From Rhodanobacteraceae bacterium (GTDB taxonomy: Bacteria; Pseudomonadota; Gammaproteobacteria; Xanthomonadales; SZUA-5), in contig JACKOW010000006.1 in the NCBI GenBank assembly GCA_024234055.1, forward strand, positions 124,001 to 188,000: a stretch of DNA of 64,000 nt. Direction: 5' to 3'. The position numbers and the translations under genes were made by a program. Within the stretch, counting starts at the first letter, position 1; every line of letters begins with the position of its first letter. Positions 46,661-56,413 of the stretch are shown here, piece by piece. Below the pieces are notes generated by a model, which saw only the letters and a list, made by a program, of their open reading frames with translations, searched no databases and was not told the DNA's origin.

Positions 46661-47521
46661 ATGCTCGCCCTGGTCAGTGCCCGCGCCGCTCGCGCGCTCG
46701 ATGAAGACCTGCCACTCCTCGGCGCCGCGCTGGCCGCGCGCGGCATCGACTTCGAGATCTGTGACTGGGACGATCCGGACGTGGACTGGTCGCGCTATCG
46801 CCTGGCACTGTTGCGTTCGACCTGGGACTACATCGATCGTTATGCCGAGTTCGGCGACTGGATCACCCGGGTGTCGAGTCAGACGCGTCTGCTCAACCCG
46901 CCAGACGTGGTGCGCTGGAATACCCACAAGGGCTATCTGCTGGATCTGGCCCGGAAGGGTGTGGCGATCGTGCCCTCGACCTTGCTGCGACCGGGCGATG
47001 CCATCGAATTTGTCGAGTTGCCGGAGCTGGTGGTGAAGCCAGCCATAGGCGCCGGCTCGCGCGATGCCCGCCGCTTCCGCAACGACCTGGCAGGCGCCCG
47101 CGCCCATGCCCGGAAGCTGCTCGACGCCGGCCGCGATGTGCTGGTGCAGCCCTATCTGGAACGGGTTGATGAGGCCGGTGAAACGGCGCTGGTGTACTTC
47201 GGCGGCCGTTACTCGCATGCACTCCGCAAGGGCCCGATGCTGGGCATCAATGCCGAGGCCACCAATGCACTGTTTGCGCCTGAATCGATCACCGCGCGTG
47301 TACCCGACGCCGCCGAGTACGCACTGGCCGAGCAGGTGCTGGCCGCCATTCCCTTCCCCGGGCCGATGACCTATGCCCGCGTCGATCTGCTGCGCGACGG
47401 CGCCGGCGATCCGGTCCTGCTGGAGCTGGAACTGACCGAGCCCTCGCTGTTTCTGACGATCGTGCCGGCCGCGGCCGAGCGCTTTGCCGAGCTGATCGGC
47501 CAGCTCAGCGCTGCCCGCTGA
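46661..47521 (+). CDS. ATP-grasp domain protein (RimK/glutathione-synthetase-like)
   Basis: A 286-residue protein: an N-terminal pre-ATP-grasp fold (MLALVSARAARALDEDLPLL, LLRSTWDYI), then an ATP-grasp core with ELVVKPAIGAGSRDARRF, LVQPYLERVDEAGETALVYFGGRYSHALRK and the metal-binding LLELELTEPSLFL. It probably forms a carboxylate-amine or similar bond using ATP; the substrate is unknown. Related proteins are widely annotated as hypothetical. It starts 139 bp from the divergent maiA gene. Confidence 0.83.
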   Translation: MLALVSARAARALDEDLPLLGAALAARGIDFEICDWDDPDVDWSRYRLALLRSTWDYIDRYAEFGDWITRVSSQTRLLNPPDVVRWNTHKGYLLDLARKGVAIVPSTLLRPGDAIEFVELPELVVKPAIGAGSRDARRFRNDLAGARAHARKLLDAGRDVLVQPYLERVDEAGETALVYFGGRYSHALRKGPMLGINAEATNALFAPESITARVPDAAEYALAEQVLAAIPFPGPMTYARVDLLRDGAGDPVLLELELTEPSLFLTIVPAAAERFAELIGQLSAAR

Positions 47522-47766
47522 GGTTACGCACGGAGTGCGCCTGCTGCCGAGCGCGGGTGCGGTCCGTTCTCACCAGACATACCGCAAGTGATTGATTTTG
47601 CGAATTCGAGAGAATGGGGCAGGGGGCAAGGGGCAGGGGACCCAGCCCGCCGCACGATCTGACTTTGCAGCGAGGTTGGGCCCCCGCCCCCTGCCCCTCA
47701 CCCCGGTTGGTGCGCCTACAAGCGCACCGCCCATTGCGACCGGGACTCCCACCCACGGGGGCCTTG
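47522..47766. repeat. intergenic region with two dispersed modules
   Basis: A GGCAGGGG module (47616-47700) and a GCGCACCGCC-x-GCGACCGGGACT module (47708-47760). No gene is seen. Confidence 0.65.
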
Positions 47767-49109
47767 CTAACCCGAACCCACCCGCGCCGGTGGTTTCGGC
47801 AGCCAGATCGACACGATCAAGCCGCCCTCAGGCCGGTTGCTGAGGCGGATGCGGCCGCCGTGGGCCTCGGCGATTTCCCGGGCCAACGCCAGTCCCAGAC
47901 CGGTACCGGAACGCTTGGTGGAATAAAAGGGCAGCAGCGCCTGCTCAAGCACGGTGTCGGTCATGCCGGTGCCGCGGTCGCGCACCTGCAGCAGGAACTG
48001 TTGGCCGGCGTCGAGCACCGCGATTTCGACGTCGGCGGTGCCGATCCTGCCTCCACCGCGTTCTTGCACAGATTGATCAGCACCTGTTCGATCTGGGCGC
48101 GGTCGACGAAGGCGCTGGCTTCGGGCAGAGGCAGCACGATCCGCGCCGACTGCGACTGCACCACGGTGTCCAGCAAGGCCGTCCAGGGCACCGCCTGCAG
48201 CCGTGGACTGGGCAGCTTGGCAAAGCGCGCATAGCCGCCGATGAACGCACCCAGATGCTGGGCGCGTTCGTCGATGGTGGCGAAGATCTTCTGCAGGCTG
48301 GCCTTGTCGCCGCGTTCGGCATAGACGCGGCCGGTGTGGGCCATCGAGGCAATCGGCCCCAGGGCATTGTTGAGTTCGTGACTGATCACCCGGATGACCT
48401 TCTTCCAGGTCGCCACTTCCTGGCGGGCCAGTTCGCGCGTCAGTCGCCTGAGCATGGTCAGCTGATGGCGGCGGCCGTGCAGATCGAAGGACCGGCGGGT
48501 CAGATGGAACACATCCTCATCGCCATCGACGGTCAGGGTCACCAGGCCATCCAGTCCCGAGCGCAGCGGTTCGGCCAGGGCCTCGGGCAGGCGAGCCACC
48601 AGATCCTCGAAGGCGTGACCTTCCAGTTTGCCCTGCAGGCCGAACAACTCGCGCGCCGCCAGATTGCCGTAGATCACGTGTCCGCGTGGATCGGTCAGCA
48701 GCAGCGCCGTGGGCGTGTTCTGAACCACGGTATCGAGCAGCAATTCGCGCTGCACCAGGCGCTGACGTTCATCGCGCAACTGCGCGCCGAGGGCGTTCAG
48801 TGCGGTCGTCAGATCGGCCAGATCAGGGTCGCCCGGGACCCGAATCGAGGTGGCGAAATCGGCGTCAGCCCAGGCCGCCACCAGTGTCGACAGCGCCCGC
48901 AGATGATCGGCCGACGGCGTGCGCTCGCGGCGGATGGCGATCAGCGCAAAACCCAGTCCGAGCGCCAATGCCGCCGCCAGGGTCGACCACAGGCCGAGTT
49001 CGCGCGTGAGCCACGACGACAGCAGCACCAGCACCACGCCCCATGTCGCCCAGCCCGGCAGGCGCTTCAGGCGGGCCAGGTGGCGGCGGGAGGGATCGGG
49101 CTGGGGCAT
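47767..49109 (-). pseudogene. NtrY-like sensor histidine kinase, frameshifted
   Basis: The product begins MPQPDPSRRH (ATG 49109) with two transmembrane helices (about 20-60), a PAS domain (about 135-235: NTPTALLLTDPRGHVIYGN), a dimerisation domain with phospho-His in VISHELNNALGP, and an N box NLCKNAVEA. There the frame breaks near 48048-48052: the remaining ATPase part (GTGMTDTVLEQALLPFYSTKRSGTGLGLALAREI) is read in another frame to 47767. Adding one base would join them as NAVEARIGTADVEI. It may be a real loss of function or a sequence error. It sits downstream of the sigma-54 activator and is its likely partner. Confidence 0.85.
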
Positions 49110-49475
49110 TGGGGGTCCGGGTGGGGTGGTTGGCAACTGGCAACTAGCGATGAGCGACTAGCAACTGGCAACTAGCAACTAGCAACTAGCGATTAGCGCG
49201 TCATTTTGGGGTTGATCGCAAGGGGCCTCAATGGGCGTTATTGCGAGCCACCTGTTTCGGCCCGACACTGCCCACGGGCCATGAACCACAACCTGCCTGT
49301 AGGAGCGACCTCGCGTCGCGACCGGCAAGCCGCAGGTCCGCCGCAGCGGTCGCGCCGCAAGGGCGCTCCTACGGTTGGGCGGCGCCGGGGACTTCAATCG
49401 CGGACAGAGTCCGCTCCCACAGGCAACCCCCACCCTTGCCAGCAACCGACAACCAACAACCGACAACCAACAACC
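49110..49475. repeat. intergenic region with heptamer arrays and inverted modules
   Basis: A (CAACTAG/CAACTGG)n array (about 49133-49196), a GCCACCTGT module (about 49243-49287), a long hairpin GTAGGAGCGACC...GGGCGCTCCTAC (49299-49372) and an (ACAACCR)n array (about 49440-49476). No gene is seen. Confidence 0.75.
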
Positions 49476-50828
49476 CTAATCCCGGCGCACATCGACGCCG
49501 TACTTCTCCATGCGTCGATACAGGGCCTGGCGCGACAACCCCAGGCTCTGGGCGGCTTCGGCGACCACGCCGCCGGCGCGAGACAGGGCTTCCTCGATCT
49601 CGTCGCGGCTGGGTTCGCGCAAACCGTTGTCGCTACCGTGCTGTTGGTGGCTGGTCGCGGGTAGCCCGAGATCCTCCACCGTGACCACCCCGCCTCGGCA
49701 CAGCAGGCTGGCGCGGGTGATGGCGTTCTTGAGTTCACGCACATTGCCGGGCCAGGGGTGGGCTTCCAGAGCGCGTCGGGCGCTGTCGGCCAGGCGCAGT
49801 TCGCTGCCCAGGAAATGCTCGGCCAGCGGCACGATGTCTTCCCGCCGATCGGCCAGTGCCGGCAGCTTCACTTCGATGACGTTGAGGCGGTAGTACAGAT
49901 CCTCGCGGAATTCACCCTTGCGGATCATCGCCGGCAGATCGGCATTGGTGGCCGACAACACCCGCACCTTGACCTCGCGGGTGCGGTTGCTGCCCAGGCG
50001 CTCGAAGCGGCCGCTTTCGATCACGCGCAGCAGTTTCATCTGTCCGGCTGGTGGCAGATTGCCGATCTCGTCGAGAAACAGGGTGCCGCCATCGGCCGCC
50101 TCGAAACGCCCTTCCCGGGCCTTGCCGGCGCCGGTGTAGGCACCGGCCTCGGCGCCAAACAATTCCGCCTCCAGCAGATCCGAGGGCAGCGCGCCGCAGT
50201 TCACGGCAATGAAGGGGCCGTCCTTGACCCGTGAGTTGGCGTGGATGATCTCGGCGATGCGCTCCTTGCCGGCGCCATTGGGCCCGGTGATCAGGATCGG
50301 CACATCGGCGCTGGCAATCTGACAGGCCAGGCGCAGCACGCGCTCGGTGCTCGGAGCCGCATAGACCATGCCGCGCAGGTCGAATTCGCGCGCCAGCGAA
50401 CGCCGACCTTCGGATTCGCGCACGGTCAGCTTGCGTGCCTGGCGGCTGCTCTCCGCCAGTTCCAGCAGATTGCGCACCGTGGTCAGCAGCCGCTGGTCAT
50501 CCCAGGGCTTGCTCAGATAGTCAGCGGCACCGGCCTTGACCAGTTCAACGGCCTGTTCCAGATGCGACCAGGCCGTCAGCAGGATCACCGGCAGATCCGG
50601 ATGGCGCTCGCGGATCTGCCGGAACAGCGCCACGCCCTCCTCGCCCGAGGTGGTATCGGCCGAGAAATTCATGTCCTGGATGACCAGGTCGATAGACTGG
50701 CTCGCCAGCACCTCCAAACCCGCGCGCGGGCTGGCTGCGGTGCTGACCGAGTGCCCGTCCAGACCCAGCAGCAGTTCCAGCGCGGTGCCGATGGCGGGGT
50801 TGTCGTCGATGATGAGGATTGCCGACAT
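49476..50828 (-). CDS. sigma-54-dependent response regulator (NtrC family)
   Basis: A 450-residue activator. A receiver domain (1-120, phospho-Asp52 in VIQDMNF) precedes an AAA+ domain with Walker A GPNGAGKE, the sigma-54 contact loop GAYTGA (instead of the usual GAFTGA), Walker B GGTLFLDEIG and arginine fingers in FREDLYYRL. A C-terminal Fis-type helix-turn-helix follows (EEALSRAGGVVAEAAQSLGLSRQALYRRM). The ATG at 50828 fits the receiver start. Its likely target is the sigma-54 promoter before the adaptor gene at the far end of the same locus. Confidence 0.94.
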   Translation of the reverse strand: MSAILIIDDNPAIGTALELLLGLDGHSVSTAASPRAGLEVLASQSIDLVIQDMNFSADTTSGEEGVALFRQIRERHPDLPVILLTAWSHLEQAVELVKAGAADYLSKPWDDQRLLTTVRNLLELAESSRQARKLTVRESEGRRSLAREFDLRGMVYAAPSTERVLRLACQIASADVPILITGPNGAGKERIAEIIHANSRVKDGPFIAVNCGALPSDLLEAELFGAEAGAYTGAGKAREGRFEAADGGTLFLDEIGNLPPAGQMKLLRVIESGRFERLGSNRTREVKVRVLSATNADLPAMIRKGEFREDLYYRLNVIEVKLPALADRREDIVPLAEHFLGSELRLADSARRALEAHPWPGNVRELKNAITRASLLCRGGVVTVEDLGLPATSHQQHGSDNGLREPSRDEIEEALSRAGGVVAEAAQSLGLSRQALYRRMEKYGVDVRRD

Positions 50829-50875
50829 GACTATGTGTTTGCTCGGAGGTTGGTGGGGCAATCAGCAACTGGCAA

Positions 50876-51298
50876 CTAGCGATTGGGGCGAGTTTCCTGT
50901 GGATATGCGTTGCGGTCGAGCGACTTGCGGAGCGATTGAAGCATTCGGCCGAGCTCGTTCGCCGAACGGAGCAGGGGGTCAATCGCCTCGCGCGTCAGTC
51001 CAAGTCGTGCGGCGAGCAGGCATTGCGTCTCCAATTCGGCCAGGGAACCCATTGCGATCGCGAGAAAGCGTGCGAATTCTCTGGTGGATAGGCGAGATCG
51101 CCCTTCCGCAATACACGAAGGAACCGAGACAGCAGATCGACGCATCTGTTGCGCGAGTCCGTAGCGCTCGGTGTCCGGTAACGACCGCGCAATTGGGTAC
51201 GCGGCCTCTGCCAGATCCATCGCACGCTTCCAAACTTCGAGATCGCGGTAGCTCACGGGGACGCCGATATCAAGTTGAATTTGACGATTAGGGCGCAT
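50876..51298 (-). CDS. four-helix-bundle protein (S23/IVP family)
   Basis: A 140-residue protein with the family pattern SYRDLEVWKRAMDLAE, YGLAQQMRRSAVSVPSCIAEG and FLAIAMGSLAELETQ. These proteins form pentameric helical bundles and are often encoded near unrelated genes; function is unknown. It sits between the response regulator and an ABC permease and is flanked on each side by CAACTGG/CCAGTTG heptamer tracts, which may mark an insertion. Confidence 0.88.
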   Translation of the reverse strand: MRPNRQIQLDIGVPVSYRDLEVWKRAMDLAEAAYPIARSLPDTERYGLAQQMRRSAVSVPSCIAEGRSRLSTREFARFLAIAMGSLAELETQCLLAARLGLTREAIDPLLRSANELGRMLQSLRKSLDRNAYPQETRPNR

Positions 51299-51401
51299 CA
51301 CCAAGAGCCTGCGCAAGTTCCATAGGCATCGAACCCATAAGCAGCACCGAACTCCCTTCAGCGCGCCCCAATCGCCAGTTGCCAGTTGCCAGTTGCTGCT
51401 T

Positions 51402-52619
51402 TCAAGCTGACCGCGTCGCTATCGCCGGGGCAATCCGGCTGGCGCGCAGGGCGGGGCCGAGGACGGCCAGTTGACCGATGATCAGCACCACCACTGCGCC
51501 CAGCGGTAGCCAGGTCCAGGGCAGGCGATCGAAACCCAGGTACTGCACCAGCACCACGTTGATGCCCAGCGCCAGGGCCGAGCCGGCAGCGATGCCGATC
51601 AGGGCGATCAGGGCGTTCTCGGTCTGGAAGTAACGCACGATGTCGCGCTGGCGGGCACCAAGGGCGCGGCGGGTGCCGATCTGCTTGGTGCGCTGGGTCA
51701 CCCAGAAGCTGGCCTGGCCGACGATGCCGAAGGCAGTGACCGCCAAGAGGGCGACGCCGATCACGGCCAGCAGCACGGCCATGGCGCGGTCATTGCGATA
51801 AGCCTCGGTGCGGATCTCGTCGAAGCCGCGGATGGAGGGAATGATGCGGTTGCGCTCGACCGCGAACAGCTTTTCCTCCACCTGCGACATGACTCGGTCA
51901 CGTTCGCCGGGCTGCGTGCGCACGATGAAGCCACTGGATCCAATCAGCTTGTAAGGCGACACGATGGCGCGATCGGGATTGCGCGAGCGCGGCCAGGGGG
52001 TGGCGAGGTGATCGGTCACGCCGATGATGCGCTGCTGGGGCTCGCCGCGATCGCCGGTGATGTTGATCATCTTGCCGATCGCGCTTTCGCCGGGAAACAG
52101 CTTTTCAGCCAGACCCTTGCTCACCAGCACCACGGGGGGATTGGGCTGGTCACCTTGCGTGAAGGGCTTGATCTCGCCCGGCTCGAACATCCGGCCCTCG
52201 ATGATCCGGGAGCCCAGCGCATCGAGGAACTGCTCGTCGCCCATGTACATGGCCGCCGAGCGATCAGCGCCGTCGGCCCGGTCCTCAGCCTTGAGCGCCA
52301 CGCTGGTGTTCCAGCCGCTGCGGCCCATCGGAATGCTGAAGGTGGGGGTCACTGCCACCACGCCGGGGATGGCGCGCACGGTAGCCAGATCCTGATCGGT
52401 GGCCTGCTCGTCGGGGCGCACCTGTCCGATGTTCTGGTTGTGGAACAGGAACACATTGGGCTCATCGACGCCACTGGCGAGCGACATGGCCTCGATGCGC
52501 TCGTTCACGATGAACAGCACGTTGGCCAGGATGGCGAGGGTCAGCGCGATCTGTGCGGCGATCAGCGTCGCCGCCACCGGATTGCGCCTGAGGGAGGACA
52601 GTATCGGTCGGATTTCCAT
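51402..52619 (-). CDS. ABC transporter permease (MacB/FtsX type)
   Basis: A 405-residue permease: one N-terminal helix (about 18-42), a large periplasmic domain (about 45-280) and three C-terminal helices (about 285-400) in the FtsX arrangement, with QIGTRRALGARQRDI, the cytoplasmic coupling motif. AAGGAA lies six bases before the ATG at 52619. It is the second of two permeases in the operon, so they may form a heterodimer with the ABC ATPase. Tripartite pumps of this sort export peptides, macrolides or lipid-linked substrates. Confidence 0.88.
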   Translation of the reverse strand: MEIRPILSSLRRNPVAATLIAAQIALTLAILANVLFIVNERIEAMSLASGVDEPNVFLFHNQNIGQVRPDEQATDQDLATVRAIPGVVAVTPTFSIPMGRSGWNTSVALKAEDRADGADRSAAMYMGDEQFLDALGSRIIEGRMFEPGEIKPFTQGDQPNPPVVLVSKGLAEKLFPGESAIGKMINITGDRGEPQQRIIGVTDHLATPWPRSRNPDRAIVSPYKLIGSSGFIVRTQPGERDRVMSQVEEKLFAVERNRIIPSIRGFDEIRTEAYRNDRAMAVLLAVIGVALLAVTAFGIVGQASFWVTQRTKQIGTRRALGARQRDIVRYFQTENALIALIGIAAGSALALGINVVLVQYLGFDRLPWTWLPLGAVVVLIIGQLAVLGPALRASRIAPAIATRSA

Positions 52620-52753
52620 GGGGGATTCCTTGCGGGATGACTGGAGCGTAGGGCACGAGGGCATGAGGGCATGAGGGCGCGAGCGCACGTAAAGGCAAGG
52701 GCTCTTCGCTTGCCGCTCTTGCGTGCCCTCTTGCCCTCGTGCCCGCGCCTCCA

Positions 52754-54067
52754 TCAATTGGTTTTCAGCTGCGAGGCCGGGGCGATGCGGCAGGCGCGCC
52801 AGGCCGGGTATGCGCCAGCGCCGATGGCGCCGATGATGGCTACCAGCAGCATCAGGCCGAACAGGCTGGTGTCCAGTGTCGCAACCTTGTCGAAACGCGG
52901 TATCAGCATGCGGACCATGGCCAGTCCGCCCAGGGTCAACGCCAGGCCCAAGACCGCACCCAGGGCTCCGATCAGTCCCGATTCGATCAGGTGCTGGGCG
53001 AAGATCTCCCGGCGCTTGGCGCCGAGCGCACGGCGAAGGCCGATTTCCCCACTCTTGCGCAGGAATTTGGCCAGCAGCAGCCCGGCAGCGTTGAGCAGGC
53101 AGACCACCAGAAAGGCCACACCGACGCCGGCAAAGATGCGGGAATCATCCGGCACTACCTGATTCTGGCTCAGCCATTCCATGACATTGCTGAGCTTGTT
53201 GTTGTCTGGGCGCGGGAAGCGACCGGACTTGCGCTGTTCGGCCACATAGGCGGTCAGATAGGCCAGGTATTCCTCGCGCGCCTTGGCGTCGGGCAGTTCC
53301 ACCCAGTATTGGGTCATCACGCAATCTGAGGCTCTAAGGCCGTCAAAGCCAATGCCTGGTGGTGGCTCGAAGCAGTTGATGCTGCCGTCGATGTCCATTT
53401 CCTTGGCGGTGGCCACGCTGAAAGGCAAGAAGATGTCCTCTGGATTGCTCAGCGTGTCGGTGGTGATGTCGTAGAACAGCGGATTCAGTTTCCAGGTATC
53501 GAGCACACCGACGATCGAAAAGTCCTCGTCATTGAGACGAATGCGTTCGCCAACGACCTCGGTGCGCTTGAAGACGCGATCCGCCAGTTCGCGCGAAATC
53601 ACGACGACTCGCGCCTCGTTCTGGTCGTCAGCCCTGGACCACGGGCCACCTTGCAGGAAGGGGGCATCGAACATCGCGAAGAAATCGGCGCCGGCAGCGC
53701 GCACGTTGGCCAGCCGCGGTCGTACCTCGGGATCGCTGGGAACCACACTGACACTGGAACGGCGCATGGCGGTCTGGCGCATGGCCTTGGCATCGGCCAT
53801 CAGGCGCTCGGCATCGCCGTGCGTGAGTTGGTTGGGTGGCAGATTGTTTTCCTCGTCGAAAGCCGAATCCTTCGACCAGTTGTCCAGCTGCACCGCATAG
53901 AGCACATCACTCTTTTGCGGAATCGGATTGCCCGAGAGCCGGTAGAGGACCGTGAAGGCGGTCATGGCGGTCGCCAGGCCGAGCGCAATGGCCAACACCA
54001 TCAGCGCCGACAGCACCGGCGTGCGCTTCAGGGCCAGGGTGGCGAGTTTCAGATAGTAGGTGAACAT
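52754..54067 (-). CDS. ABC transporter permease (MacB/FtsX type)
   Basis: A 437-residue permease starting MFTYYLKLATLALKR, with one N-terminal helix (about 20-42), a large periplasmic domain with FFAMFDAPFLQGG and VISRELADRVF, and three C-terminal helices with EIGLRRALGAKRREIF. Divergent from its sister gene in the periplasmic part. It stands 134 bp downstream of the ATPase gene and 134 bp upstream of the second permease; the latter spacer holds a (GAGGGCAT)-type octamer hairpin. Confidence 0.88.
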   Translation of the reverse strand: MFTYYLKLATLALKRTPVLSALMVLAIALGLATAMTAFTVLYRLSGNPIPQKSDVLYAVQLDNWSKDSAFDEENNLPPNQLTHGDAERLMADAKAMRQTAMRRSSVSVVPSDPEVRPRLANVRAAGADFFAMFDAPFLQGGPWSRADDQNEARVVVISRELADRVFKRTEVVGERIRLNDEDFSIVGVLDTWKLNPLFYDITTDTLSNPEDIFLPFSVATAKEMDIDGSINCFEPPPGIGFDGLRASDCVMTQYWVELPDAKAREEYLAYLTAYVAEQRKSGRFPRPDNNKLSNVMEWLSQNQVVPDDSRIFAGVGVAFLVVCLLNAAGLLLAKFLRKSGEIGLRRALGAKRREIFAQHLIESGLIGALGAVLGLALTLGGLAMVRMLIPRFDKVATLDTSLFGLMLLVAIIGAIGAGAYPAWRACRIAPASQLKTN

Positions 54068-54201
54068 CGTGGGGAACTCCGAAATCTGGTCAGCTGCGGG
54101 ACGGGGCAGGGGAAACGGGGCACGGGGCAGGGGAAGAGCCGGTACCGCGGGCTTCCGGGTTGTCGCTCCTCCCGCGCCCCGTTTTCCCTGCCCCCGCTCC
54201 A

Positions 54202-54921
54202 TCAAGCCACCGCCCGCGGCTTGTCGACGCCGCGAATCGGGGCGAAATCGGCTTCGGCCAGATCCACCACCTGACCGTCGACGATGTGCACATGGCGGCG
54301 CGCGCGGCGGGCCAGTTCCAGATCGTGGGTGACCATGATGATGGTCGTGCCCTGACTGTTGATCTCCTCCAGCAGTTCCAGCACGCCGCGGGCCATGACC
54401 GTGTCGAGGTTGCCGGTGGGTTCGTCCGCCAGCAGCAGCTTGGGTTCACCGGCCAGCGCCCGGGCAATGGCCACGCGCTGCTGCTGGCCGCCGGACAGTT
54501 CGGCCGGATAGTGGTGCAGTCTGGAGCCCAGGCCCACCCGCGCCAGCGAGGATTCGATGCGGCGTTTGCGTTCAGCCTTGGGGAAGCCGCGGTAGCGCAG
54601 CGGCACATCGACGTTGTCGTACAGATCCAGATCGGCGATCAGGTTGAAGCTCTGGAAGATGAAGCCGATCTTCTCGTTGCGCAGGCGCGAGCGGGCATCG
54701 TCGTTGAGGTTCTTGACGTCGATGTCATCCAGTTTGTACACGCCATCGGTGTGCTCTTCGAGCAGGCCGGCGATGTTCAGGAAGGTGGTCTTTCCCGATC
54801 CGGAAGGGCCGGTGACCGCGACGAACTCACCGGCATTCACCGTCAGGGTCAGATCGCGCAGCGCGTGGGTTTCGACCAGCGAGGTGCGGAACACTTTGCG
54901 AAGGTTTTGCATGTGCAGCAT
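54202..54921 (-). CDS. ABC transporter ATP-binding protein (MacB/LolD type)
   Basis: A 239-residue ATPase with Walker A GPSGSGKTT, the Q loop, signature LSGGQQQR, Walker B LLADEPTGNLD and the switch His in MVTHD. GNLD after Walker B is typical of the LolD/MacB/FtsE branch that works with FtsX-type permeases. The ATG at 54921 (MLHMQNLRKVF) fits the family. Supplies energy to the two downstream permeases. Confidence 0.94.
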   Translation of the reverse strand: MLHMQNLRKVFRTSLVETHALRDLTLTVNAGEFVAVTGPSGSGKTTFLNIAGLLEEHTDGVYKLDDIDVKNLNDDARSRLRNEKIGFIFQSFNLIADLDLYDNVDVPLRYRGFPKAERKRRIESSLARVGLGSRLHHYPAELSGGQQQRVAIARALAGEPKLLLADEPTGNLDTVMARGVLELLEEINSQGTTIIMVTHDLELARRARRHVHIVDGQVVDLAEADFAPIRGVDKPRAVA

Positions 54922-55050
54922 GGTGATATCCCTTTCCGTAGAAGGCTTTACTGGTAGGTCACGTCCGCACAGCGGACTACCTGACATCTCGCGGCGGGGC
55001 TTGCGTGGTTGGCTGCGCAAGCAGCTGATCGGCATGCCTCGACACCGTCC

Positions 55051-56316
55051 TCATCGCGTCAACAACACTTCATCAACACCCGGCAGATCATCGATGCCGG
55101 CCAGGATCACCTGCTGTCCGGGCCTCAAGCCATCGACGACCTCGAAGGCCTTGACCGAGCTCGAACCCAGTTGAATCGGCTGACGCCGGGCCACATCGCC
55201 GTCGATGACCCAGGCAAAGGCGGGGTCGCGCTCGAAGGCCGGACCGCGTTCGACCAGGGTGACATCGGGTTTCTCTTCCAGCAGCACCCGCACCTGAACG
55301 CGCTGGTTCTGGCGCAGTGATCCGGCGCTGGCGTCGGTCAGGCGGATGCGCGCCAGCACCTGGGCATTCTGGACTTCCGGCGATACCAGCCTGACCTCGC
55401 CCTGGCGGCGCTCGGCGCCGATCGAGATCTCGGCACTGAGTCCGGGCACCAGCGCATCGGCATAGACTTCGGAGACGGCCGCTTCCACTTCCAGCTCGGT
55501 CAGATCGACCACCATCATCAGTGCCTGATTGGCAGCGACATTGGCGCGATCGGTCACCAGCCAGTTGCCGACGATGCCATCGAAGGGCGCGCGCACTTCC
55601 AGCGCTGCCACCCGACGCTGCAACTCTTCCACCAGCAGCCGTTGACTGGCCAGTTGCTCGTCGTAGGTCTTCAGATCCAGCACCAGCGAATCGCGCTCCA
55701 GGCGCAGATCGGCCTCGGCGCTGGACAGCGTGATCTTCGCGCCCTCCAGCACATCCTGGGCGCGCTTAAGATCGACCTCGGGCAGCACCCCCTTGGCGTA
55801 GGCCAGCTGGGTGCGCTCAAGCTCGCGCGCGGCGGCCTTCTGGGCGATGCCGGCGGCATCGATGGCACGCTGCTTTTCCAGCACCGTTCGGCGGTTGTTG
55901 ATGTCCTGGCGTTCACGCTCGGCCGATACCCGGGCCAAGGTCGATTGCTCGCGCTTGAGTTCGCTTTCCAGCTCAGGGCTGTCGACGGTCGCCAACAGCT
56001 GATCCTTCTGCACCATGGCACCTGGTTCGACGGCAAAACGCACAATGCCCGGCGCCGAGGTGTAGAGCGAAGGGCTGCGGGCGGCGACTACCCGGCCTTG
56101 CGAGGTGAGATCGCGGACCAGCGTGCCCTGACTGACCTCGCCGATGCGCACGCGCTGACGCGAGAGCGTGTGTTCTGCAGTCAGGGTTGGCGCCACGGCA
56201 AAGCCGGCAGCCACCAGCACAACCAACACCGCAGCACCGAGCCACAGGCCGCGCCGGTGCAGCGGATTGGCGGTAGCGCGCAGAGGACGATCGGTGGCGG
56301 AGGTGTCTCGGATCAT
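55051..56316 (-). CDS. HlyD/MacA-family periplasmic adaptor
   Basis: A 421-residue membrane-fusion protein: one N-terminal transmembrane helix (about 25-45), lipoyl halves (SAPGIVRFAVEPGAMVQKDQLL and VRAPFDGIVG), a long coiled-coil hairpin (about 115-215) and beta-barrel domains. It should link the inner-membrane ABC pump to an outer-membrane channel. The ATG at 56316 is 25 bases below the predicted sigma-54 start; an in-frame ATG at 56355 lies inside the -12 element and cannot be used from that promoter. First gene of the efflux operon. Confidence 0.92.
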   Translation of the reverse strand: MIRDTSATDRPLRATANPLHRRGLWLGAAVLVVLVAAGFAVAPTLTAEHTLSRQRVRIGEVSQGTLVRDLTSQGRVVAARSPSLYTSAPGIVRFAVEPGAMVQKDQLLATVDSPELESELKREQSTLARVSAERERQDINNRRTVLEKQRAIDAAGIAQKAAARELERTQLAYAKGVLPEVDLKRAQDVLEGAKITLSSAEADLRLERDSLVLDLKTYDEQLASQRLLVEELQRRVAALEVRAPFDGIVGNWLVTDRANVAANQALMMVVDLTELEVEAAVSEVYADALVPGLSAEISIGAERRQGEVRLVSPEVQNAQVLARIRLTDASAGSLRQNQRVQVRVLLEEKPDVTLVERGPAFERDPAFAWVIDGDVARRQPIQLGSSSVKAFEVVDGLRPGQQVILAGIDDLPGVDEVLLTR

Positions 56317-56350
56317 GGGGGCGCCGCAGCATGGGTGACGGAAAGGTCTA

Positions 56351-56366
56351 AGCATGACCCATGCCA
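56351..56366 (-). promoter_or_regulatory. sigma-54 promoter of the efflux operon
   Basis: The minus strand reads TGGCATGGGTCATGCT: GG and GC at the -24/-12 spacing of the sigma-54 consensus TGGCAC-N5-TTGC, with only small deviations. It lies 35 bp above the adaptor ATG. The downstream cluster encodes a sigma-54 activator, which is strong context support. Confidence 0.72.
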
Positions 56367-56413
56367 CTTTATAACTATATGATTGTACGACCTTATTCTC
56401 CCGTGTTCGGAAG

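Noticed and set aside
44029..46704. Plus-strand open frame of 891 codons
   Set aside because: Antisense shadow of the SSF-histidine kinase and maiA; it is Gln/His/Arg-rich with no domain and arises from high third-position GC.
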